Below are positions 1-7,901 of a DNA stretch of 64,000 nucleotides, piece after piece. Position numbers and translations under genes: made by a program. The notes below the pieces were generated by a model that saw only the letters and a list, made by a program, of their open reading frames with translations, made no database searches and had not been told where the DNA came from. Position 1 is the first letter of the stretch; every line of letters begins with the position of its first letter. Source of the DNA: JACDCY01 sp964350145 (lineage in GTDB: Bacteria; Gemmatimonadota; Gemmatimonadetes; Gemmatimonadales; Gemmatimonadaceae). Where the stretch lies: positions 34,477-98,476 of the forward strand of contig CAYGJL010000003.1 in assembly GCA_964350145.1 (NCBI GenBank), written 5' to 3'.

Positions 1-1623
1 TCGGCTCTCGGATAGCAGCGACAGCCGATGAGTGGCGTACGCCTTGTCGCGCGAGACCTTCTCGAGGACGACCATCGCGGGGACGGGCAGGGGCTCGAGC
101 GTGGGATCGTACTTCACGGCTTCCAGCGGCTGCTGTCCCGTGAGCGGGAGCTTCACGCCGGGGTTGAGGATGTTCGCCGGGTCAAAGGTGTCCTTCACGG
201 CGCGGAAGAGATCCATGGCGTTCGGCTGCTTCCACGCTCGGTGCAGCAGCGGCGCGCGCAGGCGGCCATCGCCGTGCTCGCCGCTGACGGTGCCGCCCAA
301 GGTCACGACGAGATTGGTGACTTCGTTCAGCAGGGCGTCGAGTTTCGCCCTCCAGGCTGGATCGCGGACGTCCACCAGCGGATTCACGTGCACGTGGCCG
401 TCGCCGGCGTGGCCGAAGATGACGGCTTCGAGTTTTTGACGAGCGAGGGCGGCGCGGACGCCGCGGATGTAGGCGGACATCTGCTCGGGCTGGACGGCGG
501 CGTCTTCGATTACCTGGACGGATTTCAGCACGGGATCCCTGGCCAATATCGGGCTCGCAGCATGCCGCAGATCCCACAGCTCGCGCTCCTCCGTCGGGAG
601 CGAGGCCTGCTCCACAGATCGCGCGCCGCACTCGGTGAGCGCGGACTTCAAGGCTTTCATCTGCTGGGCGGCGCCGGCGTTGTCGTCGGCTTCGACTTCG
701 ATCAGCAAAACCGCGGTGGCGCCGCGCATGAACTTCGGGAGCAGGCCGCCCGACTCGGCGATCTTCAAAAAGGTGGCATCGAGCAGCTCGCACACGCTGG
801 CGCCGAGCTCGCGGACCATCGAAGCGGCCGACGCGATCTGGTCGAGATCGGCGAAAGTCGCGCGAAGACTGGCGGTCGCTCCGACAGTCGGAGCCAGCTC
901 GAGCTCGACGCCCACGACCAGCGCGAGCGTGCCCTCGCTACCGACGATCAGATCAATGACGTCGCCGGTGCGGGCGAAGTCCGCGACGCCATAGCCCGAC
1001 GCTTCCTTGCGGACGCCGGCGTGCCGCACGGTCGCGCCGGACTCGGCGAGCGAAGCGCGGAGCGAGCGCTCGAATCGTTCGAGCGGCGGAGCGCCGGAGT
1101 CGGACGAGAAACGCGAATCGCCTCGGCGGATGGTCGCGCGCGAGCCGTCGGCGAAGATGCAGTCGAGCGCGGTGACCCACTCGCGGGTGGAGCCGTACCG
1201 GAGGGTGTGCGCGCCGGACGCATTCGTGGCGACCATCCCGCCGATGGTGCAGAACTCGCCGCTCGAGGGATCGACGGGGAACCGCAGCCCCGCCGAGCGC
1301 GCGGCGCGATCGATGTCGCCGCGGAGCGCGCCGGGCCCGCACCACACACGGCCGGCGGCGTGATCGAGGGTGATCTTCTTCATCAGGGAGAGATCGATGA
1401 TCAGGCCGGGCCCGATCGCGCCGCCGGACATGCTCGAGCCCGAGCCGCGAGCGGTGATGGGCATTGCCGCGGTTGCCGCCCACTGGACGAGCGCGCGGAC
1501 ATCATCGGCCGTGGTGGGGGCGGCGACCGCGGACGGAATGATCCGCCCAATTCCCGCAGCTTCGGAATAGACAGCCCGGGAGATTAGATCGGAAAGAACT
1601 GTTTGCGGTGCGGGGTAGGTCAC
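1..1623 (-). CDS. FAD-linked oxidase, GlcD/D-lactate dehydrogenase type (partial)
   Basis: The 541 visible codons form a flavoprotein of the vanillyl-alcohol oxidase fold that oxidises 2-hydroxyacids. The N-terminal FAD-binding domain covers about residues 35-215 with GSGSSMSGGA (pyrophosphate loop) and NASGAHTLRYG. The FAD-oxidase C-terminal domain follows, with FGHAGDGHVHVN and SGEHGDGRLR, and NPGVKLP, the usual end of GlcD. The frame stays open for another 45 residues to the window edge. This suggests either a long tail or the larger class in which an Fe-S/CCG domain is fused behind the flavin domains; the missing part would decide. The start is a GTG at 1623; there is no upstream ATG in frame. 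Substrate is not predictable. Confidence 0.88.
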   Translation of the reverse strand, partial: MTYPAPQTVLSDLISRAVYSEAAGIGRIIPSAVAAPTTADDVRALVQWAATAAMPITARGSGSSMSGGAIGPGLIIDLSLMKKITLDHAAGRVWCGPGALRGDIDRAARSAGLRFPVDPSSGEFCTIGGMVATNASGAHTLRYGSTREWVTALDCIFADGSRATIRRGDSRFSSDSGAPPLERFERSLRASLAESGATVRHAGVRKEASGYGVADFARTGDVIDLIVGSEGTLALVVGVELELAPTVGATASLRATFADLDQIASAASMVRELGASVCELLDATFLKIAESGGLLPKFMRGATAVLLIEVEADDNAGAAQQMKALKSALTECGARSVEQASLPTEERELWDLRHAASPILARDPVLKSVQVIEDAAVQPEQMSAYIRGVRAALARQKLEAVIFGHAGDGHVHVNPLVDVRDPAWRAKLDALLNEVTNLVVTLGGTVSGEHGDGRLRAPLLHRAWKQPNAMDLFRAVKDTFDPANILNPGVKLPLTGQQPLEAVKYDPTLEPLPVPAMVVLEKVSRDKAYATHRLSLLSESR

Positions 1624-1654
1624 GGAGCGCTAGTCAGGCTCGAGGGATTTTGAT

Positions 1655-1755
1655 GGGGGATCCAAGTTTGGAGTGTGACAGTCAGGAGGGGGGAGTCAGG
1701 AGTAACTCCAAACTGCCCTACTCCTCACTGCCACACTCCGTACTTGGATTCCCCC
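1655..1755. repeat. Palindromic heptad repeat, family A, copy 1
   Basis: The outer arms (GGATCCAAGTTTGGAGTGTG and its near complement ending CTTGGATTCCCCC) face each other across about 100 bp. Inside, AGT recurs at 14- and 7-bp steps. Copies 2 and 3 are at 3707-3805 and 54034-54139. It ends 5 nt before the stop of the following minus-strand gene. Confidence 0.85.
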
Positions 1756-1760
1756 GCATC

Positions 1761-2597
1761 CTACTTCTGGCCTGCCAACCGATTCGCTCCTACCCCTCGC
1801 GCCGGAAGCTGTAGTTCTCCGTGCTCGATCCGGTCCAGCACCTGCTCGATCGCGAGCTGAACGCGCTGCGCCACCGAGCGGTGACTTTCTGCGGTCGCGT
1901 ATGCCGCCGAGCCGAAGCCGACGATGGGGACGAGCGCGCCGGCGACGATGAAAATGGGCGCGGCGGTGATGGCGATGCCGAGCAGCGCCAGCGCGCCCGC
2001 GCTGACGACTCCGAATCCGCCGAGTATGGACGCGTTGCGGACGCGAGCCTTGCGGCTCTGCGACATGTCCGCGTCTATGCGGATGTGCGTCCGGCCCGGC
2101 GCGACCTCGGACACGGTTCCGGCGACCGCCGCGGCGCGCACGAGATCGTAGCCGCGACCGGCGATGTTGACGGAGCGCTTGATCCCGCTCCACATCCCGC
2201 GTTGCGGCTCCCACACGATCCGCTCGCCGAACTGGCGCTGAACCGCGAGGCACTCCTTGTCCTGCATCCACGCGTCCACCTGCGCGAGAACCTTGGCCGG
2301 CTCGCCCGCGACGGTGCGGCTGGCGGACGCGTAGCTCGGGCCGGCGACTTTCGCGACGAGCCCGCCTTCCTCCATGAGCTGAACGCGGGTGCGCTCCTCG
2401 GCCAGCGCCTGGCGGAGGACGCCTGGTGAGAGGCCAACCTCTTTTCCGATCTCGATGATCTGGTCTTCGGAGATGGATTCGGCGGTATCGCCGACGGCGC
2501 CGGCGAGCTGGATCTCGGCGGCTCGAGCCAGCACTCGATCGAGGGCGGCACGATCGAGCGATCGGGGAGCGACCGCTTTGGATGAGGACTCAGTCAC
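1761..2597 (-). CDS. Conserved membrane protein of unknown function, 278 aa
   Basis: I do not recognise the family. The N-terminal third (residues 14-70) is a soluble helical segment, LDRVLARAAEIQ then ISEDQIIEIGKEVGLSPGVLRQALAEE, which looks like a short helix-turn-helix-like module. A central soluble part follows to about residue 190, and then two adjacent hydrophobic helices (about 193-213 and 214-235) form a hairpin in the membrane. The C-terminal helix (240-265) is amphipathic. Starts at ATG. It stands alone between two palindromic repeats, so it is probably monocistronic. Confidence 0.75.
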   Translation of the reverse strand: MTESSSKAVAPRSLDRAALDRVLARAAEIQLAGAVGDTAESISEDQIIEIGKEVGLSPGVLRQALAEERTRVQLMEEGGLVAKVAGPSYASASRTVAGEPAKVLAQVDAWMQDKECLAVQRQFGERIVWEPQRGMWSGIKRSVNIAGRGYDLVRAAAVAGTVSEVAPGRTHIRIDADMSQSRKARVRNASILGGFGVVSAGALALLGIAITAAPIFIVAGALVPIVGFGSAAYATAESHRSVAQRVQLAIEQVLDRIEHGELQLPARGVGANRLAGQK

Positions 2598-2625
2598 TGG
2601 AGCAACCTACAGGGATGACTATGGG

Positions 2626-2808
2626 GGATCCTAGCTGTTAGCGATGAGTGGAAAAATCAGTACTGAGCAGGAAGTACCGGCGGAGATACACTGACAGTTA
2701 TGGGTAAAGTTTACCCTATCGAAACTTTACTCATAACCTGGCAGTCCCGCAGGTATGACTTCCTGCTGGCAACTGATTAGTCAACTCAACGCTAAGAGCT
2801 AGGATCCC
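2626..2808. repeat. Long imperfect palindrome, family H (single copy here)
   Basis: A 183-bp element with nested complementary blocks: GGATCCTAGCTGTTAGCG against CGCTAAGAGCTAGGATCC at the ends, GCAGGAAGTACC against GGTATGACTTCCTGC, and a core GTTATGGGTAAAGTTT facing AAACTTTACTCATAAC, centred near 2717. It is clearly lower in GC than its neighbours. No clear 7-bp step is visible, unlike the other families. Confidence 0.8.
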
Positions 2809-2858
2809 GCTTGGCCCCACTTGGGGGTTGCCGTTAGCACGGGCCTCGCTGCGGCGTG

Positions 2859-3191
2859 TCAGGCACCCGCTGCTCGTTGCAGCGCTTCGGCCGCCCATCG
2901 GTTGATGCTCTTGGCTTCCCGTTCCGCGGCGACCGTGATAGCGCGGTGGACCTCGGGCTCGACTCGCAGGACAAACCTGCCGGAAAACGGCTCCTCAGGC
3001 TCCCGCCCGTCCTCACGGCATACCTCGCGGTAAACCTCGAGAGAGGCCGCGAACTCGCGCAGCAGCTCCTTCGGATTCTTTCCTTCGAAGGTCACAACAT
3101 CGCTGATGTTGGTGATCCGTCCGTGGAAAGTGTTGTCCTCCTCGTCGAAATCGATTCGGGCCACATAGCCCTCGAGCTCCATTGTTGCCAT
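2859..3191 (-). CDS. hicB: HicB-family antitoxin
   Basis: A 110-residue antitoxin that should neutralise the HicA RNase encoded just upstream and repress the operon. The N-terminal half (residues 1-55) has the HicB partial RNase-H-like fold (GYVARIDFDEEDNTFHGRI, then the usual segment to SLEVYREVC). The C-terminal part (70-110) is an Arc/MetJ-type ribbon-helix-helix (FVLRVEPEVHRAITVAAERE...SINRWAAEALQRA), the long HicB subtype. The start ATG has GGAAGAGG 8 nt upstream. The distance to hicA is inflated by an assembly gap; with the duplicate removed it is about 40 nt. Confidence 0.92.
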   Translation of the reverse strand: MATMELEGYVARIDFDEEDNTFHGRITNISDVVTFEGKNPKELLREFAASLEVYREVCREDGREPEEPFSGRFVLRVEPEVHRAITVAAEREAKSINRWAAEALQRAAGA

Positions 3192-3212
3192 CGTCGCCTC
3201 TTCCGTTAAGCG

Positions 3213-3312
3213 NNNNNNNNNNNNNNNNNNNNNNNNNNNNNNNNNNNNNNNNNNNNNNNNNNNNNNNNNNNNNNNNNNNNNNNNNNNNNNNNNNNNNNNN
3301 NNNNNNNNNNNN
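3213..3312. other. Assembly gap (100 N) with duplicated 55-bp flanks
   Basis: Exactly 100 N. The 55 bases before it (3158-3212) are identical to the 55 bases after it (3313-3367). An exact overlap of this size is what two de Bruijn contigs overlapping by k=55 leave when scaffolded with N rather than merged. Real sequence most likely runs from 3212 directly to 3368, so the second copy of the hicB start is not real. Confidence 0.9.
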
Positions 3313-3384
3313 GGGCCACATAGCCCTCGAGCTCCATTGTTGCCATCGTCGCCTCTTCCGTTAAGCGGCTCGTAGCGTGGACGC

Positions 3385-3636
3385 CTATTTCACGCCCGCA
3401 CGTTCCAAGAAATCCCGTACGTCTCTTATCGTCCACTTCTTTGCAACCGGCTTGGGATGCGGCCGGTGAAATACCGCGGTCATGCCGTTCAGGACAAACG
3501 CAACGCGCGACCCCTCGCGTTCAGATACTTGACCTCCGAGAGCTTTCACCAGCGATTCCACCGCCGACCACCGGATGTCGCTGCGAACGGGGTTCTCGAA
3601 GATGGCATCCAGCGTCCGGCGGTGCCGCTTGCCCAT
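3385..3636 (-). CDS. hicA: HicA-family toxin (mRNA interferase)
   Basis: An 83-residue HicA-type double-stranded-RNA-binding-fold RNase that cleaves mRNA. The catalytic histidine region is FHRPHPKP (His57/His60), preceded by VSEREGSRVAFVLNG and followed by the KKWTIRDVRDFLERAG helix typical of HicA. I chose ATG 3636 because an in-frame upstream extension is unlike the family and because TATATT (3644-3649) lies 7 nt before this ATG, as in several other genes here. The near-palindrome ACTATATTTAGT over that box could be the operator. hicB follows in the usual toxin-antitoxin order. Confidence 0.9.
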   Translation of the reverse strand: MGKRHRRTLDAIFENPVRSDIRWSAVESLVKALGGQVSEREGSRVAFVLNGMTAVFHRPHPKPVAKKWTIRDVRDFLERAGVK

Positions 3637-3706
3637 AGCACTAAATATAGTATCATCCAAGCCGGGCGCCAGTTCCCCTGGGCGGGGTAGGTCCGAGCCA
3701 GTTGAC

Positions 3707-3805
3707 GGGGAATCCAAGTAGGGAGTGTGGCAGTGGGGAGTAATGAGTGGGGAGTAACTCCTAACTCACCCCTCCAAACTGCCACACTCCAAACTTGGAT
3801 TCCCC
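3707..3805. repeat. Palindromic heptad repeat, family A, copy 2
   Basis: The arms GGGGAATCCAAGTAGGGAGT and ...CTTGGATTCCCC pair. Between them AGT occurs four times at exactly 7-bp spacing before the centre. It lies between hicA and the end of the minus-strand lipoprotein gene. Confidence 0.88.
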
Positions 3806-3821
3806 TTCCTCCGCGCAGGGG

Positions 3822-4934
3822 CTATATGCCCCCGAGCACCACATCAAGCTGTCTTGCCAGCGCCGTTCCGATCGTCTCCGGCAACGAAAACACGGAAGCC
3901 AGCGTGGTCTGCGGATTGCTGCCTGCGGACCGGCTCGCAGCCCGGAGGTAGTACCGGGCGTACCCGTCGGCCAAAGACGGAATCGTCTTCTGCAGCAGCA
4001 TCACCCCGCCGCGGACAGCCGCCGCGCTGATGTAGCGCTCGCCCAGCCCTTCGCGCTGCTCGGTGGGCGTGATGTTGTCGCTCACCGCGGTGTTGGCCGC
4101 GGCGAACATCAGCTCGTGCACGATCACGTAGATCGCGTCCGTGGCGGCGCCCTCGGTCGCGGGGAATGTCACCGCGGTCACGAGGCGGTTCGGGCCGGCG
4201 GACATGGTGCGGCCTTCGCCGTTGAGCGGGAGCGAGAGAAAGACGGTTCCTTCGCCCTGCTGGCTATTGGTCATGTACGTCTGGAGCGCGGGGCGGTGCT
4301 GCTGCCAGAGCGCGTCCACCGATCGCGCCACGAGCGCGCGGTTGGCCTGCTCGCGGAGCCAGTAGTCGTGATAGAAGCGCGTGCTCTCCTCGTTCAACGC
4401 CTGCCAGAACAAGCGCAGCCAGTCGCGGTCCTGCCCCGTGGGGAAGTAGCGCGCCATTAGCGCGATCGCGTTCGCTCCCTCCTGCGACCCGGCGCGACGC
4501 GGATCGCCGTCGGCCTCGATGAACAGGTTGATCGCGTCGCGCATGGCGTCGGGCGAGTCGAACTGGAGCGGGAGGAATTGCGCGTTGCCGAGGTTTGAGT
4601 TGAGCAGGAAGCGCGCGCGCAGCGTCTCCATGTTGGCGTCGAGCTGCGTGACGATGTTCGCGCGGCTCCGGATCGCCTGCATCTCGGTCTTGTACGCGCG
4701 CCTGAACAGCGGCACGAGCGACGTGTCGTCCTGGATCATCGCGTAGCCGTGCAGCCAGAGGTCGAGGTGCTCGCGGGTGCGCAGCGGCCACGTCTGGTTG
4801 GCGGATATGGTCTGGTCGCCGGAACCCGCGCGGCCGTCGTTGGGGAGGCCGGTCGTTCCGGTTCCCGCGGAGGCGCACGCGCCGAGCGCGGCGGCGGTCA
4901 GGCTGAGCAGTGTGAGTCGAATGATTTTCGTCAT
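3822..4934 (-). CDS. Lipoprotein of unknown function
   Basis: 370 residues from the chosen ATG: a short basic n-region, hydrophobic helix and LGAC lipobox give a signal peptidase II site near residue 19, so the product is an envelope lipoprotein. The mature part is hydrophilic, mostly helical, and I recognise no domain. The segment IYVIVHELMFAAAN recalls a zinc-protease helix but lacks the second histidine, so no protease activity is claimed. The start 4934 is preferred over one 15 codons upstream because it begins the signal peptide directly and lies 19 nt after the stop of the zinc-ribbon gene, with which it is probably cotranscribed. Confidence 0.8.
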   Translation of the reverse strand: MTKIIRLTLLSLTAAALGACASAGTGTTGLPNDGRAGSGDQTISANQTWPLRTREHLDLWLHGYAMIQDDTSLVPLFRRAYKTEMQAIRSRANIVTQLDANMETLRARFLLNSNLGNAQFLPLQFDSPDAMRDAINLFIEADGDPRRAGSQEGANAIALMARYFPTGQDRDWLRLFWQALNEESTRFYHDYWLREQANRALVARSVDALWQQHRPALQTYMTNSQQGEGTVFLSLPLNGEGRTMSAGPNRLVTAVTFPATEGAATDAIYVIVHELMFAAANTAVSDNITPTEQREGLGERYISAAAVRGGVMLLQKTIPSLADGYARYYLRAASRSAGSNPQTTLASVFSLPETIGTALARQLDVVLGGI

Positions 4935-4953
4935 GGCGTGATCCGGTTGAGGC

Positions 4954-5535
4954 TCAGGTACTCGGTCGGCCGCAGCCAATGCAGAACTTCCAGCCCTGCT
5001 CCATCTCGGTGCCGCACGCGGGGCACTGGTTGACCGCGAGGTTCTGGCCGCAGTGCGGGCAGAAGGTGGCGGTGCGGCCGTCGGGCAGAGTCCCGCCGCA
5101 GTAGCGGCATCCCTCCGGCACGCCGGGCTGCGGGGTGTCGCCCAAACTCTTCGGCCTCGCGGGCCGCGCGGAAAGCGGGGGCGAGTCGCCGTCGCTCACG
5201 CGCTGGTCGAGCGTCGCGGTGGGTGAGATCGAGATCGACGCGGTCGCGAACTCGCGGAACGCGCCGGTGTCGGGGTTCTGCGAGGCGATCTCCTGCTTCA
5301 GCGCGTCCTGCATCGCGTCGTCGCCGACGATATAATCGCGCTCGCCGGACAGCAGCCGGATGACGGCGATCTCGTAATCCTGATTGGTCTCGATGCCGAG
5401 CTCGCGCCGGTTGTGGCGGTACGGAATCAGCTGCTCGTACAGCTCGGCGACCGTAAACGAGAGCGTGAGCTGCTCGGGCGAGCGCGACTTGATGTTCTGC
5501 ACCAGCCGCTGAAAGACACGATCGAGATCATCCAT
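4954..5535 (-). CDS. Zinc-ribbon protein
   Basis: 193 residues. Residues 1-90 are helical with no recognised domain; 90-140 are a Pro/Ser-rich linker; 141-193 carry a double zinc ribbon with four CxxC pairs: CRYCGG, CPHCGQ, CPACGT and CIGCGR. Such double ribbons (DZR class) usually mediate protein or nucleic-acid contacts. The ATG overlaps the end of the RNase H-like gene by 8 nt, so translation is coupled. Function is unknown. Confidence 0.82.
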   Translation of the reverse strand: MDDLDRVFQRLVQNIKSRSPEQLTLSFTVAELYEQLIPYRHNRRELGIETNQDYEIAVIRLLSGERDYIVGDDAMQDALKQEIASQNPDTGAFREFATASISISPTATLDQRVSDGDSPPLSARPARPKSLGDTPQPGVPEGCRYCGGTLPDGRTATFCPHCGQNLAVNQCPACGTEMEQGWKFCIGCGRPST

Positions 5536-6154
5536 TGCGCGTACCCTTGAATGTTGTCGCCGTCGGAAACGGCGCGACGGCGCCGAGCGTTTTCACGCCC
5601 GGTTTCTTGCCGGCCATCCACTCGTCGAACAGCGAGCGGTTGAGGCCGTCCGAGCTCGACTGCTCGGACGCAGCCCGGAGCGCCAAGAAATTGGCATACT
5701 CGTTCTGGGGGTGGCCGGCGTGCCCCCGGACCCACTTCCATTGCACATCGTGTGCACGGACGGCTTCAACCGCTTGTTTCCAGAGCTCGAGATTCAGGAT
5801 GATGCCCGTTTTGCGGGTCCACCCCCGGGCCTGCCAGCCGTGGACCCACTTGGACATCCCTTCTATGATGTACTTGGAGTCGGAGGTGAAGGCGACGTCG
5901 AAGTTGCGGCCCTTGCTGGAGATGCCGCGGAAGGCCTCGATGACCGAGCGGAGCGCCATGCGGTTGTTGGTGGTCGCGGGCTCGGAGATCCAGTAATCGA
6001 ACCGCTTGACCTTTCCGGTTGACGCGCTCATCCACTCGATGACGCCGGCCGCGCCGCCGGGGTTCTCCCCTTCGCGGCCGTTGCCGAGGCAGGACTCGTC
6101 GGCGTAGATGGCGAGCAGCTCGGCCGGCCGCGGGTCGGGCGCGGCTTCGGTCAC
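5528..6154 (-). CDS. RNase HI-like protein with two altered catalytic positions
   Basis: 208 residues with the RNase HI fold, normally the endonuclease cutting RNA in RNA-DNA hybrids. Recognisable blocks are YADESCLGN (Asp19, equal to E. coli Asp10), TNNRMALRSVIEAF, FTSDSKYIIEGM (Asp92, equal to Asp70) and VRGHAGHPQNEYANFLA (His145, equal to His124). Aligned by eye, E. coli Glu48 is replaced by Ala67 and Asp134 by Asn155, while Gly11 is Glu20. Two of the four metal ligands are therefore absent unless Glu20 compensates. A 45-residue C-terminal extension has no known domain. GTG start overlapping the upstream stop (GTGA). Hybrid binding without full cleavage is possible. Confidence 0.85.
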   Translation of the reverse strand: MTEAAPDPRPAELLAIYADESCLGNGREGENPGGAAGVIEWMSASTGKVKRFDYWISEPATTNNRMALRSVIEAFRGISSKGRNFDVAFTSDSKYIIEGMSKWVHGWQARGWTRKTGIILNLELWKQAVEAVRAHDVQWKWVRGHAGHPQNEYANFLALRAASEQSSSDGLNRSLFDEWMAGKKPGVKTLGAVAPFPTATTFKGTRNG

Positions 6155-6369
6155 CAGACGACCTCGAACGAGTCAATATCGTCGAGGAAGAACTTCATGA
6201 TCTCGCCGGTGGTGGGGTGGATGGCGTGCAGCCGTTCGCGCGCGCCGGTTCCGTCCACCCGCTGCGGGATCACGGAGAACTCGCTGCCGCGGCGGAAGAT
6301 TACGACGCGGCGGGAGTCGAGAATGGCGCGCTCGAGGGCGTCGTATTGGTTCGGAGTGAATGGAGGCAT
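6151..6369 (-). CDS. Small conserved protein of unknown function
   Basis: 72 residues, soluble, beginning MPPFTPNQYDALERAI and continuing with a short beta-rich part (RRVVIFRRGSEFSVIPQRV, then HAIHPTTGEIMKFFLDDIDSF). No recognised domain. It is the first gene of the minus-strand operon that continues with the RNase H-like, zinc-ribbon and lipoprotein genes. Its stop overlaps the next GTG start. Confidence 0.7.
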   Translation of the reverse strand: MPPFTPNQYDALERAILDSRRVVIFRRGSEFSVIPQRVDGTGARERLHAIHPTTGEIMKFFLDDIDSFEVVW

Positions 6370-6390
6370 CTAGTTGGGAGGCTGCGATTG

Positions 6391-6578
6391 CGGATTGCGG
6401 ACCTTTGCGGCCTCAGGACTAACGGCCATCGCGGATCGACGATTAATCGAGGACGGAGGATCAGGGAGAAAGACAACTACCTCGCCCCGCCGTTCCGCTC
6501 ATCCGTAGTCCTCAGTCCTCAATTAGTCGTAGATCTGCGATTGTAGTTAGTCCTGAGGCCGCAAAGGTCCGCAATCCG
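6391..6578. repeat. Long palindrome, family E, full copy
   Basis: 6391-6422 and 6547-6578 are a perfect 32-bp inverted repeat (core TTTGCGGCCTCAGGACTAA). The inner 124 bp are a second, imperfect palindrome containing tandem heptads AGTCCTC AGTCCTC. A half copy occurs at 31521-31604. It separates two minus-strand genes. Confidence 0.92.
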
Positions 6579-6584
6579 AAATCC

Positions 6585-7808
6585 TTACTCTTGGCTCCAG
6601 CGGTGAAGGAGTCGGGTCAAGACGGATGTTGCCGTCTGGATCTCGTCGAGCGAAACGTACTCCTCCGCGCTGTGCGCGAGGGCGATGTCGCCGGGTCCGA
6701 AGCAGATGGCGGGGATGCCGGCGGCGTTGAACAGCGCGGCGTCGGTCCAGGCGGTGAGGCCTTCGATGTGGGCTTCCACGCCTTCGTCCTCGAGCGCGGC
6801 CACGAGCGCGCGCACGATCGGCGCGTCCACGGGGACGTCGCTCGGGAGCTGCGCGGTCTTGAGGGTGGCGGTGGCCTTGAGGTTGGGGGCGCTCCCCTTC
6901 ACGCGCCTGAGCGCGGCGTTGATCTCGGCCAGCGGGTCGGGTTTGAGCGGATCGGAATCGTCGAACGTCGTGGGGCTGAACTGCAGCCACTCGGACCACT
7001 TGAAGCCGGACGACTCGTTGGGAATCGTGCGCCGCTCGACCGACAGCAGGCACGCCTCGGGATACGTGGACATTCCCGTGCCGCCGCGGATGAGCGACGC
7101 GTGCAGCGACGCGTGGCCGAGCAGCGGGTGCGTGCGGTGCGTGAGCACCGCGGCGTTGTAGATGTCGAGCTCGGCCAGCAGCAGTCCGGCGTGGGTGATG
7201 GCGTCCACGCCGATGTCGTAGCGGCTGCCGTGCGCGGCGACGCCCTCGAAGGCGATGTCTATCCAGGCGAAGCCGCGATGCGCCGGCGCGACCGCGAGCC
7301 GGGTGGGCTCGGTGACGATCGCGGCGTCGGCGGAGATGCCGCTCTCGAGCAGCGCGCGCGTGCCGATGCTCTCGTACTCTTCGTCGCACACCGCGGCGAT
7401 GGTGACGCTCAAGTCGTCGCCCGCGTCCCAGGAGTGGACCGCGGCCGCGCACATCGCTGCGATGCCGGCTTTCATGTCCGCGGAGCCGCGGCCCCACAGG
7501 CGGCCGTTCTTTATTTCGCCGTCGAACGGCGGGTGCCACATCCCGTCGGTGCCGACGACGTCGAGGTGGCCGTTGAGGATGATCGAGCGCGGGCCGTTCC
7601 CGCCGGTGGCGACTACGTTCGGGCGGCCGGGCGCGACCTCGGTGATCTCGGTGTGGAAGCCCCACTTGTGGAGCGTCGCCGCGAGGAATTCAGCGGCTTC
7701 CATCTCGCCCGCGCCGCCGGGGACGAGGGTGGGATTGACGGAGTCTATCCGCACGAGCGCCTGCGCCAGCGCGACGGCGTCGCCACGCGCTGGTAGTGCT
7801 CGGGTCAC
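6585..7808 (-). CDS. M20-family deacylase (ArgE/DapE type)
   Basis: 407 residues of a di-zinc amidohydrolase that removes acyl groups from amino-acid substrates (acetylornithine deacetylase or succinyl-diaminopimelate desuccinylase class). Zinc ligands and catalytic residues are visible: NGHLDVV (His), RGSADMKAG (Asp), CDEEYES (catalytic Glu and ligand), IVTEPT, and a C-terminal His in IALAHSAEEYV. The lid/dimerisation domain begins near HRGFAWIDIAFEGVAAHGS. The start is GTG at 7808. No arg or dap genes are adjacent, so the substrate cannot be named. Confidence 0.9.
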   Translation of the reverse strand: MTRALPARGDAVALAQALVRIDSVNPTLVPGGAGEMEAAEFLAATLHKWGFHTEITEVAPGRPNVVATGGNGPRSIILNGHLDVVGTDGMWHPPFDGEIKNGRLWGRGSADMKAGIAAMCAAAVHSWDAGDDLSVTIAAVCDEEYESIGTRALLESGISADAAIVTEPTRLAVAPAHRGFAWIDIAFEGVAAHGSRYDIGVDAITHAGLLLAELDIYNAAVLTHRTHPLLGHASLHASLIRGGTGMSTYPEACLLSVERRTIPNESSGFKWSEWLQFSPTTFDDSDPLKPDPLAEINAALRRVKGSAPNLKATATLKTAQLPSDVPVDAPIVRALVAALEDEGVEAHIEGLTAWTDAALFNAAGIPAICFGPGDIALAHSAEEYVSLDEIQTATSVLTRLLHRWSQE

Positions 7809-7812
7809 AAAA

Positions 7813-7896
7813 GGTTTTTGGATTGTGGTTCTTGGATTGTGGTTATCAAGGCTGCGGTTTCACTCAGCAAAAACCAAAATCCAAAATTCAAGAACC
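7813..7896. repeat. Heptad repeat palindrome, family G
   Basis: The left arm reads as heptads GGTTTTT GGATTGT GGTTCTT GGATTGT GGTTATC (14-bp step). The right arm read on the other strand gives GGTTCTT GAATTTT GGATTTT GGTTTTT. It lies between the phasin-like gene end and the deacylase start. Confidence 0.8.
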
Positions 7897-7901
7897 CCGC
7901 G

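Noticed and set aside
28..1587. A 519-codon open frame on the plus strand over the flavoprotein gene
   Set aside because: It is the complement of a clear FAD oxidase; its protein is Arg/Gly/Ala-rich without any domain. High GC creates many such long antisense frames (for example also 6591-7796, 12491-13723, 28259-30067).
3822..4934. Zinc metalloprotease in the lipoprotein
   Set aside because: The segment VHELMFAAAN has HE but not the second His of HExxH.
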